A DNA stretch of 7,376 nt from an uncultured Acidimicrobiia bacterium (GTDB lineage Bacteria > Actinomycetota > Acidimicrobiia > Spongiisociales > UBA5794). Position numbers and translations under genes: made by a program. Shown piece by piece: positions 6,432-7,376 of the stretch. The DNA is taken from NCBI GenBank assembly GCA_913031525.1, contig CAJWGC010000052.1, positions 1 through 7,376 of the forward strand, given 5' to 3'. The notes below the pieces were generated by a model. The model saw only the letters and a program-made list of their open reading frames with translations. It did no database searches and was not told where the DNA came from. How positions within the stretch are numbered: position 1 is the stretch's first letter; each line of letters starts with the position of its first letter.

Positions 6432-7376
6432 GATGCCACATCCGATGTTGCCAGTTGAGGACGTGAGATAAACTCGACAAGACGCTCGACTTCAGCGGCG
6501 ACACGAAAGAGCACTTCCTCTCCCAGAGCGGGTGCCATAATTTGAAATCCAATGGGAAGCCCGTCAGATGCAAGTCCTATCGGAATCGAGATAGCTGGGT
6601 CTCCCGCCAGATTTGAAGGAATCGTGCAAATATCTGAGTAGTACATTGCAACGGGGTCAAAAGCTCTCTCGCCGATCCCAAAGGCCGTCGTCGGACTAGT
6701 AGGCGAAACAAGCACGTCCGCTTGTTCGTAGGCTGCTTCAAAATCACGTCTCATTAGGGTACGAACCCGCTGGGCTTGACCGTAAAAAGCGTCGTAGTAA
6801 CCAGCACTCAAGGCGTAAGTACCCAGCATGATACGGCGCTTTACTTCATCACCAAAACCCTCTGCCCTCGTTCTCCGATACATACGAACAAGCGGTCCGT
6901 CGATTTGTTCCGCTCCGGCGGAATCACCCGCTTCCACAAGCATCCGGCGTTCTTCAGCAAGCTCCTCAAGCATGCGTCCCTCGTCGGTTCGGTGGCCGTA
7001 ATGGGCACCGTCGTAACGCGCGAGATTTCCTGAAGCTTCACAAGAAGCGATGATGTAATAGGTCGCGATCGCATAGCGGCTGTGAGGCAGTTCGACCGGA
7101 TGTACCGTCGCCCCCAATTGTTCGTAAAGCGTTATAGCACGACGAACCGACGCTTCGATTTCGCCGTCTAATCCGTCTGCAAAATGAGACTCGACAATTC
7201 CGATGCGCAAACCTTGGAGCGGTTCAGCTAGTAGTTCGCTGTAGGAGGGCACCGGCAGCTCCGCCGAAGTGGAATCAAGTTCGTCATGCCCCGCGATCAC
7301 TTCCAGCAGCAAAGCGGCATCCTCGGCCGTTGCCGCCAGTGGGCCAACCTGGTCAAGACTGCTCGCAAAAGCCACG
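6428..7376 (-). CDS. gatA: Asp-tRNA(Asn)/Glu-tRNA(Gln) amidotransferase subunit A, 5' end cut off by window edge
   Basis: GatA is the amidase-signature subunit that hydrolyses glutamine and passes ammonia to GatB. Only the last 315 codons of an expected ~480-500 lie in the window. The fragment opens in VAFASSLDQVGPLA, which follows the active-site region in homologues, so the Ser-cisSer-Lys triad lies outside the window and cannot be checked. Visible family signatures, numbered from the first full codon, are TAEDAALLLEVIAGHD (16-31), YRRTRAEGFGDEVKRRIMLG (166-185), TYALSAGYYDAFYGQAQRVR (186-205), DVLVSPTSPTTAF (220-232) and a C-terminal stretch around NLAGDPAISIP (255-265) and GLPIGFQIMAP (272-282). 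About 24 residues more than in typical GatA appear between YGHR (126-129) and YRRTR (166-170), as a charged helix-like insert. It is the upstream partner of gatB with a 4-base stop/start overlap; a gatC would be expected further upstream, beyond the edge. Confidence 0.95.
   Translation of the reverse strand, partial: VAFASSLDQVGPLAATAEDAALLLEVIAGHDELDSTSAELPVPSYSELLAEPLQGLRIGIVESHFADGLDGEIEASVRRAITLYEQLGATVHPVELPHSRYAIATYYIIASCEASGNLARYDGAHYGHRTDEGRMLEELAEERRMLVEAGDSAGAEQIDGPLVRMYRRTRAEGFGDEVKRRIMLGTYALSAGYYDAFYGQAQRVRTLMRRDFEAAYEQADVLVSPTSPTTAFGIGERAFDPVAMYYSDICTIPSNLAGDPAISIPIGLASDGLPIGFQIMAPALGEEVLFRVAAEVERLVEFISRPQLATSDVAS

Noticed and set aside
6776..7033. Open frame of 85 codons opposite gatA, and similar long frames opposite serA, gatB and the LCP gene
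   Set aside because: They lie entirely within strongly conserved genes on the other strand or in another frame and show no domain of their own.

Overview
The window looks like ordinary chromosomal DNA from a bacterium, most likely an actinobacterium. An Acidimicrobiia-like lineage of roughly 50% G+C is my low-confidence inference. The evidence is the long SerA of the actinobacterial/bacillus type (extra ASB domain plus ACT), the GatCAB amidotransferase genes, and a LytR-CpsA-Psr (LCP) protein with a membrane-embedded N-terminus and a Ser/Thr-rich linker. I see no transposase, integrase, phage gene, CRISPR array, tRNA or rRNA.

Layout from left to right: ilvE (-, 3' end cut off by the left edge), then a 91-bp divergent gap, pgpA (+), serA (-, converging on pgpA with a 21-bp 3' overlap), a ~276-bp divergent gap, an LCP-family gene (+), a DUF983 zinc-ribbon membrane protein gene (+, overlapping the LCP gene by 10 bp), gatB (-, converging on the DUF983 gene with a 27-bp 3' overlap) and gatA (-, 5' end cut off by the right edge). 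The strand switches four times between adjacent genes. Both convergent junctions overlap inside coding sequence, which leaves no intergenic room for a terminator. Nearly every base is coding; the only gaps are the two divergent ones.

Functionally the window mixes housekeeping jobs. ilvE (branched-chain amino acid transamination) and serA (first step of serine synthesis from 3-phosphoglycerate) serve amino-acid synthesis. pgpA serves phosphatidylglycerol synthesis. The LCP gene probably serves attachment of a polymer to the cell wall, with the DUF983 protein as an operon partner of unknown role. gatA and gatB encode two subunits of the amidotransferase that makes Gln-tRNA(Gln) and/or Asn-tRNA(Asn).

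I found no convincing previously undescribed system. The points most worth a second look are the LCP/DUF983 pair with its unusual N-terminal membrane module, an apparent extra helical segment in GatA, the diverged motifs of PgpA, the overlapping convergent gene ends, and the purine-rich, palindrome-bearing serA/LCP gap with an unclear LCP start.
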